From contig JANWJP010000100.1 in assembly GCA_025451895.1 (NCBI GenBank), forward strand, positions 1 through 52,905: a stretch of DNA of 52,905 nt. Direction: 5' to 3'. Under the pieces are notes generated by a model. It was not told the DNA's origin. It was given only the letters and a program-made list of their open reading frames with translations, and searched no databases. This document shows positions 24,780 to 33,071 of the stretch, in pieces; positions within the stretch are counted from its first letter, which is position 1, and each line of letters opens with the position of its first letter. This DNA comes from Robertmurraya sp. (GTDB lineage Bacteria > Bacillota > Bacilli > Bacillales > Cytobacillaceae). Made by a program: the position numbers and the translations under genes.

Positions 24780-25556
24780 TTATTTGATCAACCAACCGCC
24801 GTCAACAAGAATATCTGAACCGGTCATATAGGATGCTTCTTCAGAGGCTGCAAATGTAATGACATTTGCTATTTCCTCCGCTCTTCCCACCCTTCTTAGT
24901 GCTGTGTTCCGATCAATTGCTTTAATGAAATTCATGTTTTGCAAACTTTCTTCTGTTAATGGGGATTCAACAAAGCCCGGAGACACGGAATTTACCCGGA
25001 TTCCATAGGGGGCAAGCTCCAAAGCAAAAGCTTTTGTCAGATTAATAACACCTGCTTTGGCAGAACTGTAATGAGGAATATGCGCCCCCGCCTGATGTCC
25101 TGATAAAGAAGCAACATTGACAATTGCCCGGTTTTGCGGGGCATGATCCTGCTGTGAACCTTGAATCATAATCGGTGCCAGCGCTTTCGTCACCAGAAAG
25201 ACACTCTTTAAATTTACGTTTTGAATATAATCCCAATCCTCTTCAGATGTTTCCAGAAGTCTTGAATGCTTCGACGATCCTGCATTATTTATTAATACAT
25301 GAAGGTCGCCGAAATGGGTTTGCATATATTCAGCCAGTTCCTGAACATCCTCACTGTCGGTAACATCTGCCGGAAACACTTCCGCCATTGGAATTCTGTG
25401 AGCCTCATTAATTTCATAAGCTGTCTCCATGAGTTTTGATCTTGTTCTTCCCACTAAAATGACTTTAGCTCCCTCATTGGCCAGACGGATCGCCGTCGCC
25501 TTTCCAATTCCGCTTCCGGCCCCTGTGATTAATGCAATTGTTTGTGAAAATCTCAT
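24780..25556 (-). CDS. Short-chain dehydrogenase/reductase (SDR)
   Basis: Classical NAD(P)-dependent SDR of 258 residues. The cofactor motif TGAGSGIG is at residues 11-18, NNAG at about 90, the catalytic Ser in VASLSG, and the Tyr-x3-Lys pair in YSSAKAGV. The C-terminal GSDILVDGGW is typical of the FabG-like group. The ATG follows GGGGTGG. The substrate cannot be told from sequence. It stands alone between spore genes and has no equivalent at this place in B. subtilis. Confidence 0.9.
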   Translation of the reverse strand: MRFSQTIALITGAGSGIGKATAIRLANEGAKVILVGRTRSKLMETAYEINEAHRIPMAEVFPADVTDSEDVQELAEYMQTHFGDLHVLINNAGSSKHSRLLETSEEDWDYIQNVNLKSVFLVTKALAPIMIQGSQQDHAPQNRAIVNVASLSGHQAGAHIPHYSSAKAGVINLTKAFALELAPYGIRVNSVSPGFVESPLTEESLQNMNFIKAIDRNTALRRVGRAEEIANVITFAASEEASYMTGSDILVDGGWLIK

Positions 25557-26031
25557 TTAACCACCCCACGTATACAATAATTTCTAAAATACGTTCTCCA
25601 GAAGCAGACACATGTTCCCTTACGGAACAGTGTTGACGGAGCCGCAAATTTCAGTTTTTGACTTTCCTTATTCAGAAGGAAACAATTCTTTTTGTTGTAT
25701 GGGACAGGTCAATCTGCTGATGATTATATTTATGACAGAAAAGGCAGAAATATGATTGCAACAAACTGATGCGGGAAAATCGATTGTTCTCTCATCCAGC
25801 CACTCACTTCATCTAACAGAGCTATTCTTCCTTATTTCCCCGGCTGCAAAAATCAGAAACCGCCATTCACCTCCGCTAAAAAACTTTTTTACATAATCAG
25901 GTTCTAAATATATTCGACGTTTGTTATGGAAATTCCTTCCATTTACATGAATCTTATCATGTTTTTCTAATCACCAAAAAGGAAAGCGCCTTTCAGATAA
26001 AGACGCTTTCCGTTCTATTAGATGGTTTCAT
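25557..26031. other. Intergenic region upstream of the SDR gene
   Basis: No gene seen on either strand. It contains the terminator of the YjcZ peptide (25976-26012) and presumably the SDR promoter. Low-complexity AT-rich sequence, no repeats. Confidence 0.5.
25976..26012 (-). terminator. Terminator after YjcZ peptide
   Basis: GGAAAGCGTCTTT / AAAGGCGCTTTCC stem on the minus strand with TTTTT after it. Confidence 0.9.
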
Positions 26032-26142
26032 TTAATTGTAAAAGCTTGCGCCGACAATAATGAGTAAAATGAATAATACGACAATCAACACGAATGTGTT
26101 GCCGCCGTAGCCGCCATAGCCTCCGTAACCGAAGAAGCCCAT
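26032..26142 (-). CDS. YjcZ-family sporulation peptide, 36 residues
   Basis: Too short for standard gene tracks. It starts [14 protein letters not shown] and continues into one hydrophobic span (about residues 16-33, [17 protein letters not shown]) ending SFYN. This Gly/Tyr-rich head plus single helix is the YjcZ/YczN-type family found widely in Bacillus, often linked to sporulation. Ribosome site GAGGTG is 6 bases before the ATG, and a strong terminator follows. Confidence 0.92.
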   Translation of the reverse strand: MGFFGYGGYGGYGGNTFVLIVVLFILLIIVGASFYN

Positions 26143-26258
26143 ACCTGTCACCTCACTTATTTCAGGTTACTACCAAATTATGTGAGGCCCGGGATTTATG
26201 TGCAGGCTTTGTCCGTATTATTCATATATTTTCACTAAAAATTTCAATTAGGTAAAAC

Positions 26259-26615
26259 TCATCCTTTCGCTTTAAACAGAAACGCTCCGAGAAATGCAAA
26301 AACAATTGCTGCCGAAATTCCCGCACTCGTTACTTCAAACATGCCCGTCAAAACTCCGACCAGACCGTGCCTTTCTGCTTCCTGCATCGCTCCGTGAACA
26401 AGCGTGTTGCCAAAATTCATAATCGGAACAGTTGCTCCCGCTCCCGCAAAATCAACCAATGGCTCATAAAGACCGAGTCCCTCCAAAATTGCTCCAAAAA
26501 CCACCAGCAAGCTTAACATATGGCCAGGTGTTAATTTTGCCACGTCCATTAAGAGTTGTCCGGCAACACAAATAAGTCCGCCTACAACAAAAGCCCAAAA
26601 AAACATTGGAAGCAA
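26259..26615 (-). CDS. spoVAE: Stage V sporulation protein SpoVAE (AEb type)
   Basis: Membrane component of the SpoVA channel that moves dipicolinic acid into the forespore and out at germination. About 118 residues with four hydrophobic segments and the conserved GLYEPLVDFAGAGATVPIMNFGN block. The start is TTG 26613-26615, 8 bases after GGAGG; the TTG at 26621 is too close to that site. It is the last gene of spoVAC-AD-AE, 30 bases after spoVAD. Both SpoVAC and SpoVAE share the AGAG(S/A)xVP(V/I)xxFGN motif. Confidence 0.94.
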   Translation of the reverse strand: MLPMFFWAFVVGGLICVAGQLLMDVAKLTPGHMLSLLVVFGAILEGLGLYEPLVDFAGAGATVPIMNFGNTLVHGAMQEAERHGLVGVLTGMFEVTSAGISAAIVFAFLGAFLFKAKG

Positions 26616-26645
26616 AATCAATTCCTCCTTTGTATGGTAAATTTC

Positions 26646-27662
26646 TCACTCGTTCCATTCAATCGAAACCGCATGGGCAATGCAAGGAATGGTTTCTTTC
26701 TGCTGGTATGTCAACGGTGACAGTAATGCTCCTGTTGCAACGGCCAAGATTTTTCTGTACGCCCCTTCTTTCATCTTTTTCAAAAGATGACCGTAAGTAA
26801 CGACGGCTGAACAGGCTGACCCGCTGCCTCCCGCCTGCACCGGTTGATCCTCTTTATAAATCATTAATCCGCAATCTTGAAACTTATCCCGGGGAATTTT
26901 GACCCCCTTTTCCTCCAACAATGCATAACAGGCATCCTGACCGACTTTTGCCAAATCACCCGTGACAATCAAATCATAATAGGATGGATCACGGCCCAAG
27001 TCTTCAAAATGGGCGAGTATCGTATCGGCTGCAGCGGGTGCCATCGCTCCTCCCATATTGAAAGGATCAGTCATCCCCATATCAACAACTTTCCCAATTG
27101 TAGCTGAAGTGGTGACAGGCACCGCCTTCTCCCCATTATTTTTCTTTATCAGGGCTGCTCCGGCACCCGTTACGGTCCATTGGGCCGTCGGAGGTTTTTG
27201 CCCCCCGTACTCTGTCGGATACCGGAACTGTCTCTCAGCGGCTGCATTATGGCTTGATGTGCCTGTTATAATATAATTTGCCCCGTGATGATTAATAATA
27301 AATGAGGCGAGAGCAAGCCCTTCCATAGAAGTGGAGCAGGCCCCAAAAATTCCGAAATACGGCCGGTCCAATGTTCTTGCGGCCATCGTTGTCGGGGTGA
27401 TCTGATTAATCAAATCACCGGCAATAAAGAACTGTACGTCTTCCTTTTGCACATTCCCTTTATTTAAGGCCGCCTCGATCGCCTCTTCCATCAACAGCCG
27501 ATGGGCTTTTTCATATGAATCCTGCTCCATCCATAAATCATCGTGAAGCACATCAAAATCACCGGCCAAATTCCCATTGGCTTCAAATGGACCTCCGGTA
27601 ACGCCGGCGGACACTATAACCGGTTTATTTTCAAACACCCAGGATTGTATGCCTCTTAACAT
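26646..27662 (-). CDS. spoVAD: Stage V sporulation protein SpoVAD (DPA-binding)
   Basis: Soluble, thiolase-fold protein that binds dipicolinic acid for the SpoVA channel on the outer face of the spore inner membrane. 338 residues. Recognised from GPFEANGNLAGDFD, the GIFGACSTSMEGLALAS thiolase-like active-site region, and VQAGGSGSACSAVVTYGH. The ATG follows the spoVAC stop with no gap (TAGATG), and GGGGGA lies 8 bases upstream inside spoVAC, so translation is coupled. Confidence 0.96.
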   Translation of the reverse strand: MLRGIQSWVFENKPVIVSAGVTGGPFEANGNLAGDFDVLHDDLWMEQDSYEKAHRLLMEEAIEAALNKGNVQKEDVQFFIAGDLINQITPTTMAARTLDRPYFGIFGACSTSMEGLALASFIINHHGANYIITGTSSHNAAAERQFRYPTEYGGQKPPTAQWTVTGAGAALIKKNNGEKAVPVTTSATIGKVVDMGMTDPFNMGGAMAPAAADTILAHFEDLGRDPSYYDLIVTGDLAKVGQDACYALLEEKGVKIPRDKFQDCGLMIYKEDQPVQAGGSGSACSAVVTYGHLLKKMKEGAYRKILAVATGALLSPLTYQQKETIPCIAHAVSIEWNE

Positions 27663-28136
27663 CTAAATAATCCCCCATCTTAATAAAAGCGTTTTAATTA
27701 AAGCAACAACAAATGCGGAAAAAACTCCGAAAAGAATTACCGATCCTGCCAGTTTAAACATATTCCCACCGACCCCCAATACAAACCCTTCCGTCCGGTG
27801 TTCAATAGCAGCAGCAATTACTGAATTTCCGAAGCCAGTCACAGGCACGGCGCTTCCGGCACCGGCAAATTGGCCAATCCGGTCATATACTCCAAAACCG
27901 GTTAACAGCATCGCAATAAAAACCATCGTTGCAACTGTCGGATTTCCTGCCGTTTGTTCCGTAAAGTTAAAAAAGTAAATATAAAAATATGTAATACCCT
28001 GTCCGACAACACAAAATAAGCCGCCTACAAAGAAGGCCTTCAAACAGTTATTCAAAACCGGCCTTTTTATTTCATATTTTTTTTGCAATCCCTGATATTG
28101 CTTTTTTTCCATTGTTTTTTTTTCTTGTTCTGCCAT
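27663..28136 (-). CDS. spoVAC: Stage V sporulation protein SpoVAC
   Basis: Mechanosensitive-type membrane protein of the SpoVA dipicolinate channel. About 157 residues with a charged N-terminal tail and four hydrophobic segments, and the AGAGSAVPVTGFGN motif. The ATG at 28134-28136 is preferred since AGGGGG is 8 bases before it; the ATG at 28142 is too near. It lies 13 bases after the YhcN/YlaJ gene. The operon has no spoVAA, AB or AF, which fits the short spoVA2 type rather than the full spoVA operon. Confidence 0.95.
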   Translation of the reverse strand: MAEQEKKTMEKKQYQGLQKKYEIKRPVLNNCLKAFFVGGLFCVVGQGITYFYIYFFNFTEQTAGNPTVATMVFIAMLLTGFGVYDRIGQFAGAGSAVPVTGFGNSVIAAAIEHRTEGFVLGVGGNMFKLAGSVILFGVFSAFVVALIKTLLLRWGII

Positions 28137-28149
28137 TTCCATGCCCCCT

Positions 28150-28626
28150 TTAAGTCATCTCATTTTTGAGTTTGATAATTTCCTTCAGCTTTTTTTCCGC
28201 CTTAGTCCGGGAGTAATTGGGATTTTTTAAATTCTCTTTTAATTCCACCGCTTCGAGAAAAATCTTATAATCGCTGGAAATTGTAAATTTTACACCGGGA
28301 AAATTTTTCTTTAACATATTGGAGATTTTTTTCTCGATATCTTTCATCCAAAATCTCTTCATGTGCCTGACTTTATATGCAACCAAAATATCCTCTTTGC
28401 CTTTAATGATTGCCACATCATAAATTTCATCGAACTTCTCAACATCTTCCTTAATCTTTTGAACCATTTTTTGTTCCTGATTGTTGATCACAACCGGTGC
28501 CGGATTAGTTGTCTGAATCAATGAAAGGCCAGCCTCCCTTGGACCGTCATTATTGCATGCCGCCAAAATCAAACATAAAAGTGCCGGAACAATATACCTA
28601 TATGAACGTACCGTTCTTCTCCTCAT
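28150..28626 (-). CDS. YhcN/YlaJ-family sporulation lipoprotein
   Basis: Spore membrane lipoprotein, 158 residues. Signal peptide with basic start and lipobox LAAC (Cys at about residue 24), then a domain with VQKIKEDVEKFDEIYDVAIIKGKEDILVAYKVRH, the YhcN/YlaJ signature. The ATG ending at 28626 is 8 bases after GGAAG; the GTG at 28635 sits in that site. It opens the operon with spoVAC-AD-AE. In the mobile spoVA2 operons linked to heat-resistant spores such a lipoprotein gene is also present. Confidence 0.9.
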   Translation of the reverse strand: MRRRTVRSYRYIVPALLCLILAACNNDGPREAGLSLIQTTNPAPVVINNQEQKMVQKIKEDVEKFDEIYDVAIIKGKEDILVAYKVRHMKRFWMKDIEKKISNMLKKNFPGVKFTISSDYKIFLEAVELKENLKNPNYSRTKAEKKLKEIIKLKNEMT

Positions 28627-28831
28627 TAATTTCACTTCCTTACAAAACTTGCTAATTATCCTGTCAATATTATTTTCAACCTCATGAAAAAATATGAATC
28701 ACGCTTATTTCCAAATAATGAAAAGCAAAACTGCCTTTAAACGGAAACGGTCTTTTCATAAAGTATTTGAATCACCTGCTCTTTCCAAATGATTCGTCAA
28801 ACCTTTCCGCTCAAGGCAGTATGGATATCCA

Positions 28832-28939
28832 TTATTTGCGCTTTTTTTTCCCGCACCCGCAGCCAGTCTTCTTTTTTGTATTTTTTCGCGGGGTTGACTG
28901 TCCGGTATTTTTGATTTGTTGTTTTTTATTACTTTCCAT
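28832..28939 (-). CDS. Tiny Lys-rich protein with CGCG motif, 35 residues
   Basis: Not in standard tracks. It starts MESNKKQQIKNTGQ, is very basic (14 Lys and Arg near 40 percent) and ends TGCGCGKKKRK. GGAGG is 5 bases upstream of the ATG. The neighbours on both sides are sporulation genes, and small Cys/Gly/Lys proteins occur in spore coats, so a coat or core role is a guess. I do not recognise the family. Because it is so short, chance cannot be fully excluded. Confidence 0.6.
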   Translation of the reverse strand: MESNKKQQIKNTGQSTPRKNTKKKTGCGCGKKKRK

Positions 28940-29024
28940 CTTTTCCTCCAATTTCTGTGATAATACCAAATTATGAAATAACATCCTAGCTTGTATCAAT
29001 CATTGACCCATGCCATGAAAAAAA

Positions 29025-29381
29025 TTATTCACGGATGAACAAATCGACAACTGTCTCAACTATGGCAGCAGCACCTGCTATAGCCAGAATCACAATGAAT
29101 GGAGTTGCATATACGGGCAAAAACAAATAAGCGGCATAAATGGCTGCTGCGGACCAAATCCCTGTGCACCAGTGACAGCTGAGCAATTCTCCGAAAAATG
29201 TCCGAATCAAACCTTGGCGCGGCACATAATAAATTTCCTGCTCCCCATTCTCATTTATAAGGGTTTCTTCCTTCAAAAACGGTGCTCTCAGAAATTCAGT
29301 AATTTTGTCAAACACTATCAGCCTTGTCAACCGGAAACTGGCCAATGAGATTAGCAAAAACTCAAACCAGTTCATATCCAT
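29025..29381 (-). CDS. DUF1360 membrane protein (YngL-like)
   Basis: Small membrane protein of 118 residues. Recognised from FEFLLISLASFRLTRLIVFDKI at the start, the ELLSCHWCTGIW block with its CHWC pair, and a hydrophobic C-terminal half with two spans. Family members are frequent in Bacillus next to coat genes and are thought to be sporulation proteins; function unknown. GAGGAGG lies 7 bases before the ATG. Divergent from cotZ. Confidence 0.85.
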   Translation of the reverse strand: MDMNWFEFLLISLASFRLTRLIVFDKITEFLRAPFLKEETLINENGEQEIYYVPRQGLIRTFFGELLSCHWCTGIWSAAAIYAAYLFLPVYATPFIVILAIAGAAAIVETVVDLFIRE

Positions 29382-29551
29382 AAGGATTCCTCCTCAAAAT
29401 TATTGTTCTTTTCCTTATGATCAGGTTCTTCCTTTCTTCCGGGCTATCGCCCATTTTTGGGAAATCAGGCTATTGTCCGTTTCCCAAATCCTGCAACAAC
29501 AATATGTTATAGTGTAAAGTTTCATCCAAGAATAGTTAGGAGGAATTATTA

Positions 29552-30046
29552 ATGGGTTGCGGAAAAAAAGATGAACTGAGACCAAGTGCGACGAACTGTG
29601 TTTGTGAAGTAGTCCGCGCGATTAAAGATATTCAGGATGCTGCTGAGGATATATGCGAATGCCCGGCCAATTGCTTTCAGGAACCTCTGGGCTCATTGAT
29701 TGCTCCGGGGAAGAGACATGCGGCAGATACAAGAGTTTTTATTTTAAAAACAGCTGACGGCACCCCGTTTCATGCATTTTTCAGAGGCGACGATTGTGCC
29801 TGTGTATCAATCTTTTTCCGGGTTGAAGAAATTTTTGACAACTGCTGTGCTACATTACGGGTAATCCGTCCGGTTAAGAACAGACGGGAATCTGTGAACT
29901 TGGCTGAAGATTGCTGCATCGATTTAAAAGCAGTTTGCGAAGTTGAAGGATTTGAGGCAACAAATGATTGTGTAACTGTTGACCTGAGCTGCTTCTGCGC
30001 CATCCAATGCATTGCCGATGTTGACCTCGATATCTGCGAAGACTGA
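29552..30046 (+). CDS. cotZ: Spore coat crust protein CotZ/CotY
   Basis: Cysteine-rich morphogenetic protein of the outermost spore layer (crust); CotY/CotZ form disulphide-linked hexagonal arrays. 164 residues with 18 Cys, starting MGCGKKDELRPSATNCVCEVVRAIKDIQDAAED, the family signature. GGAGG is 8 bases before the ATG. It is encoded next to cotO and fabI as in B. subtilis; only one CotY/CotZ copy is present, so calling it Z rather than Y is by neighbourhood. Confidence 0.93.
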   Translation: MGCGKKDELRPSATNCVCEVVRAIKDIQDAAEDICECPANCFQEPLGSLIAPGKRHAADTRVFILKTADGTPFHAFFRGDDCACVSIFFRVEEIFDNCCATLRVIRPVKNRRESVNLAEDCCIDLKAVCEVEGFEATNDCVTVDLSCFCAIQCIADVDLDICED

Positions 30047-30069
30047 AAATTAATGTAAAAGAGATAGAA

Positions 30070-30099
30070 AGCCAGTCGAACCGCCGACTGGCTATTTAT
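30070..30099 (+). terminator. Terminator after cotZ
   Basis: AGCCAGTCG / CGACTGGCT stem, then ATTTATATT. Confidence 0.82.
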
Positions 30100-30166
30100 A
30101 TTGAATGAACGTTGATGCCTTCTTCGGCACAATCAGCACCATTGAAGGCCTTTCCTGTGCAAAAAA

Positions 30167-30778
30167 CTAATTCATCCCGATCATTCTGACCGACTTTATG
30201 TCTCTTACCGGAAGTGTCTTAACCATCTTGTTAAAAAGAAGCACCTCGACCTCATCTTCCGTCTTACTCTTTAAATATCCCCTGACTGCTGTATCCTCTG
30301 TTTCAAACAGACAAGGTACAGGGGGAAGTTGTTTTGGAAAATGAACCAAATAATCCAATCTTTCAGCTGTAGTCATTTCCCGGAATGATTTAACTCTTTT
30401 GAAAAAAGTCCCCGGTTGTCTTTTGTCCCTTTGTTCAACCTTTTCATCCTGTGCCTTTTGATTTTTTTCCTCTGCTCCCGTATCTTCCGCCTTTTTCAGC
30501 GGTGTCCCGAAAACGCCTGTTTCTTCACCCAAATCATTCAAATAATGAATCTTTTGCTTTTTTACTTTTTTGGTTTCTTTGACAAGTTTTGCTTCCTGTC
30601 TGTTTGTAAAAATGGGTTTTTCTTTTTCTTCTCTATGCTGCTTTTTTTGCTGGTTTCTTTTCGTTTCTTCCGCCTTTTTTGCAGAAAACACTTCCTGCAT
30701 CTTCACTTTTGGGGGTTCAATTGAAGAAGGCTGAGTAATAAAAAGAAGGGGTTCCTTTCGAATCGATTTCTTTTCCAT
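30167..30778 (-). CDS. cotO: Spore coat protein CotO
   Basis: Coat morphogenetic protein (YjbX). 203 residues counted from the ATG at 30776-30778, which has GGAGG 7 bases upstream; the frame before it (to 30826) has none. It begins MEKKSIRKEPLLFITQPSS, has a long Lys/Glu/Gln-rich low-complexity middle, and ends with the conserved VKSFREMTTAERLDYLVHFPKQLPPVPC domain. Low-complexity basic middles are normal for CotO. It is convergent with cotZ and adjacent to fabI. Confidence 0.9.
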   Translation of the reverse strand: MEKKSIRKEPLLFITQPSSIEPPKVKMQEVFSAKKAEETKRNQQKKQHREEKEKPIFTNRQEAKLVKETKKVKKQKIHYLNDLGEETGVFGTPLKKAEDTGAEEKNQKAQDEKVEQRDKRQPGTFFKRVKSFREMTTAERLDYLVHFPKQLPPVPCLFETEDTAVRGYLKSKTEDEVEVLLFNKMVKTLPVRDIKSVRMIGMN

Positions 30779-31020
30779 ATTTACACCTCCAACTGTAAGG
30801 TTTCTACCTATATGTATGCAGTACATAGGTGATTTGTTTATAGAAAGAAGAACCGTATAATTCAGGAAATTTAACGGAAGAAAGAGTAATTTGGAAAGTT
30901 CCCTGCGGAACAGATATGTCTCTGACCTGTAACAGGCGGGTCACAAAACCGGCGCTTTGCATGCACAGGCAAAAAACTTGACAATACTCTTATTACACTA
31001 AACAAAATGGACTGCTCAAT

Positions 31021-31048
31021 AAAAAAAGACTCCCTTAAAAGAGAGTCC
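31021..31048 (-). terminator. Terminator after fabI
   Basis: GGACTCTCTT / AAGGGAGTC stem followed by seven T on the minus strand. Confidence 0.9.
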
Positions 31049-31060
31049 GAAGAACATTTC

Positions 31061-31831
31061 TTAAAGCAGATGAAAACCGGAATCCACATGAATATTTTCG
31101 CCGGTTATGCCGCGTGACAGGTCGCTGAATAAAAATAATGCTGTATCACCGACTTCTTCGGGCGTTGTATTTCTGCGCAGCGGCGCTTTTTCCTCGATTT
31201 CGTTCAAGATTGTATTAAATTCCCCGATTACTTTAGAGGACAGGGTGCGAATCGGACCGGCCGAAACAGAATTGACCCGGATGCCCTGAGGTCCGAGATC
31301 ATTAGCCAGATAGCGCACGCTCGCTTCCAAAGAAGCCTTGGCAACCCCCATGACATTATAGTTGCGGATGACTCTTTCAGAGCCAATATATGTCAAAGTA
31401 ACAATGCTTCCGCCTTCCGTCATCAGAGCTTTTGCCTCTTTAGCAACAGCCGTTAACGAATAAGCACTGATATTATGTGCAAGCAGGAATCCGTCACGGC
31501 TCGTATTCACGAACTCACCTTTCAATTCTTCTTTATTGGCAAAAGCAATACAGTGAGCAACACCGTGAATGACTCCAACTTCTTCCTTAATTTCTGCAAA
31601 GCATTTGGCGATATCTTCGTCTGAAGTTACATCACATTGCAAAAGTAAAGAACGCTCATCCTCCAAAGACTCAACAAGTTCACGAACGCCTTTCTCCATT
31701 CGCTCTGAAGCATATGTAAAAATCAGCCGTGCTCCTGCAGCATGAAGGGAACGGGCGATTCCCCACGCAATACTGCGCTTATTTGCCACTCCCATCACAA
31801 CAATGTTTTTTCCTTCTAAAGAAAGAGACAT
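31061..31831 (-). CDS. fabI: Enoyl-[acyl-carrier-protein] reductase FabI
   Basis: NAD(P)H-dependent reductase for the last step of each fatty-acid elongation cycle; target of triclosan. 256 residues. Cofactor motif GVANKRSIAWGIA (residues 14-26) and catalytic Tyr158-x6-Lys165 (YNVMGVAK) are intact, as is Tyr148. GGAGGG is about 7 bases before the ATG. It is single-gene, with a FapR-type operator 30 bases upstream and a terminator after it, as expected for lipid-controlled expression. Confidence 0.97.
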   Translation of the reverse strand: MSLSLEGKNIVVMGVANKRSIAWGIARSLHAAGARLIFTYASERMEKGVRELVESLEDERSLLLQCDVTSDEDIAKCFAEIKEEVGVIHGVAHCIAFANKEELKGEFVNTSRDGFLLAHNISAYSLTAVAKEAKALMTEGGSIVTLTYIGSERVIRNYNVMGVAKASLEASVRYLANDLGPQGIRVNSVSAGPIRTLSSKVIGEFNTILNEIEEKAPLRRNTTPEEVGDTALFLFSDLSRGITGENIHVDSGFHLL

Positions 31832-31860
31832 ACATTTCCCTCCGTTATTAATACAAGTTA

Positions 31861-31877
31861 TTAGTACCTAGTCCTAA
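31861..31877 (-). promoter_or_regulatory. FapR operator upstream of fabI
   Basis: TTAGTACCTAGTCCTAA matches the B. subtilis FapR 17-bp inverted repeat TTAGTACCTAGTACTAA at 16 of 17 bases. FapR represses fatty-acid genes and is released by malonyl-CoA. The site lies 29 bases before the fabI start codon. Confidence 0.85.
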
Positions 31878-32286
31878 TTTTACAGGATCATGCCTAAAAA
31901 GAAAAGAACAAATGAAGAATAAAGTTACTTCTTCATGAAATGAGGGAACATCCGCCACAAAACCCGGACTTCCCTTCCAACATTTTATTTGCTACTCTTG
32001 TAACGGATACCTGCATATTCCGGCTTTCAAGCACACAAGTCCGGTATTTTGACAAAAATAATCATCTCTCCGGGAAAAAGATGCTGCCCGTATCCGGATT
32101 TCTGTTACCAGCATTTCCATGAAACACTTTTCCAATAGATTATTTCCAAAAATTTCATTGTTCACAGCATTTTTTCTTCCAATTGAAAACAAAAAGAATT
32201 GATATACCTGTAATCTTGCAGATTAATAAACAACCGGACAGAAAATCATACATACTTAACGGAATGAATGGAAAGGAGAATCCTGT
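31878..32286. other. Intergenic between fabI and prpE
   Basis: No gene seen. A small hairpin (ATGAAGAA / TTCTTCAT, 31911-31937) lacks a T-run. The right part carries the prpE ribosome site. Confidence 0.45.
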
Positions 32287-33030
32287 ATGTACCTGGATAT
32301 CATCGGAGATATTCACGGATGCTTTGGCGAGTTGAAAAAATTGACAGAGAAACTCGGATATAACTGGAATCAGGGCTTCCCAAACCATCCGGAAAACCGG
32401 AAACTGGCTTTTATCGGAGATCTTACAGACCGCGGGCCTGAATCATTAAAGGTCATCGATGTCGTCTGGAAACTGGTAATTGATCAAAAAAGCGGCTATT
32501 ATGTACCTGGTAATCATTGTAATAAACTGTACCGCTTCTTTTTAGGCAATAAAGTTAAAATTGCCAACGGCCTTGAAACAACCGTCGCAGAATATCATGA
32601 TATGAATCGGGAACAACAAGAAACCATTAAAAAGAAATTTATGACTCTTTATGAAAAAAGCCCGCTTTATAAAGTTTTTGAAAAAGAAAAATTGGTGATT
32701 TGCCATGCCGGTATCCGTGAAGATTTCATTGGAAAAAGGACAAGCGAAGTAAAAACATTTGTATTATACGGTGATATTACAGGCGAAAAAAATCCCGACG
32801 GCACCCCGGTCCGGCTTGACTGGGCAAAGAAATACAAGGGACCTTACACAATTGTTTACGGGCATACTCCTGTCAAAGAACCGAGGATCATCGGGAAAAC
32901 ATACAATATTGATACAGGCGCCGTCTTTGGAGGCAAATTAACGGCAATGAGATTTCCGGAGATGGAGCTGGTTTCTGTTCCATCCTCCATGCCATTCATC
33001 CCTGAAAAATTCAGGCATTTTGATTCATAA
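32287..33030 (+). CDS. prpE: Diadenosine tetraphosphatase-like phosphoesterase PrpE
   Basis: Metallophosphoesterase that splits bis(5'-nucleosyl) tetraphosphates; in B. subtilis PrpE affects spore germination. 247 residues. The metal motifs are GDIHG (residues 7-11), GDLTDRG (44-50), GNHC and the later CHAGIRED and YGHTPV. GGAG is about 10 bases before the ATG. Convergent with yjbO and sharing its terminator. Confidence 0.95.
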   Translation: MYLDIIGDIHGCFGELKKLTEKLGYNWNQGFPNHPENRKLAFIGDLTDRGPESLKVIDVVWKLVIDQKSGYYVPGNHCNKLYRFFLGNKVKIANGLETTVAEYHDMNREQQETIKKKFMTLYEKSPLYKVFEKEKLVICHAGIREDFIGKRTSEVKTFVLYGDITGEKNPDGTPVRLDWAKKYKGPYTIVYGHTPVKEPRIIGKTYNIDTGAVFGGKLTAMRFPEMELVSVPSSMPFIPEKFRHFDS

Positions 33031-33042
33031 AAGTCTTTTTCA

Positions 33043-33071
33043 CAAAAAGATCGGCACCATGCCGATTTTTT
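33043..33071. terminator. Bidirectional terminator, prpE / yjbO
   Basis: AAAAGATCGGC / GCCGATTTTTT hairpin with a 6-base loop. It ends within the yjbO stop codon. Confidence 0.9.

Noticed and set aside
31911-31937. Terminator or attenuator between fabI and prpE
   Set aside because: An 8-bp stem, but weak (AT-rich) and without a T-run on either side.
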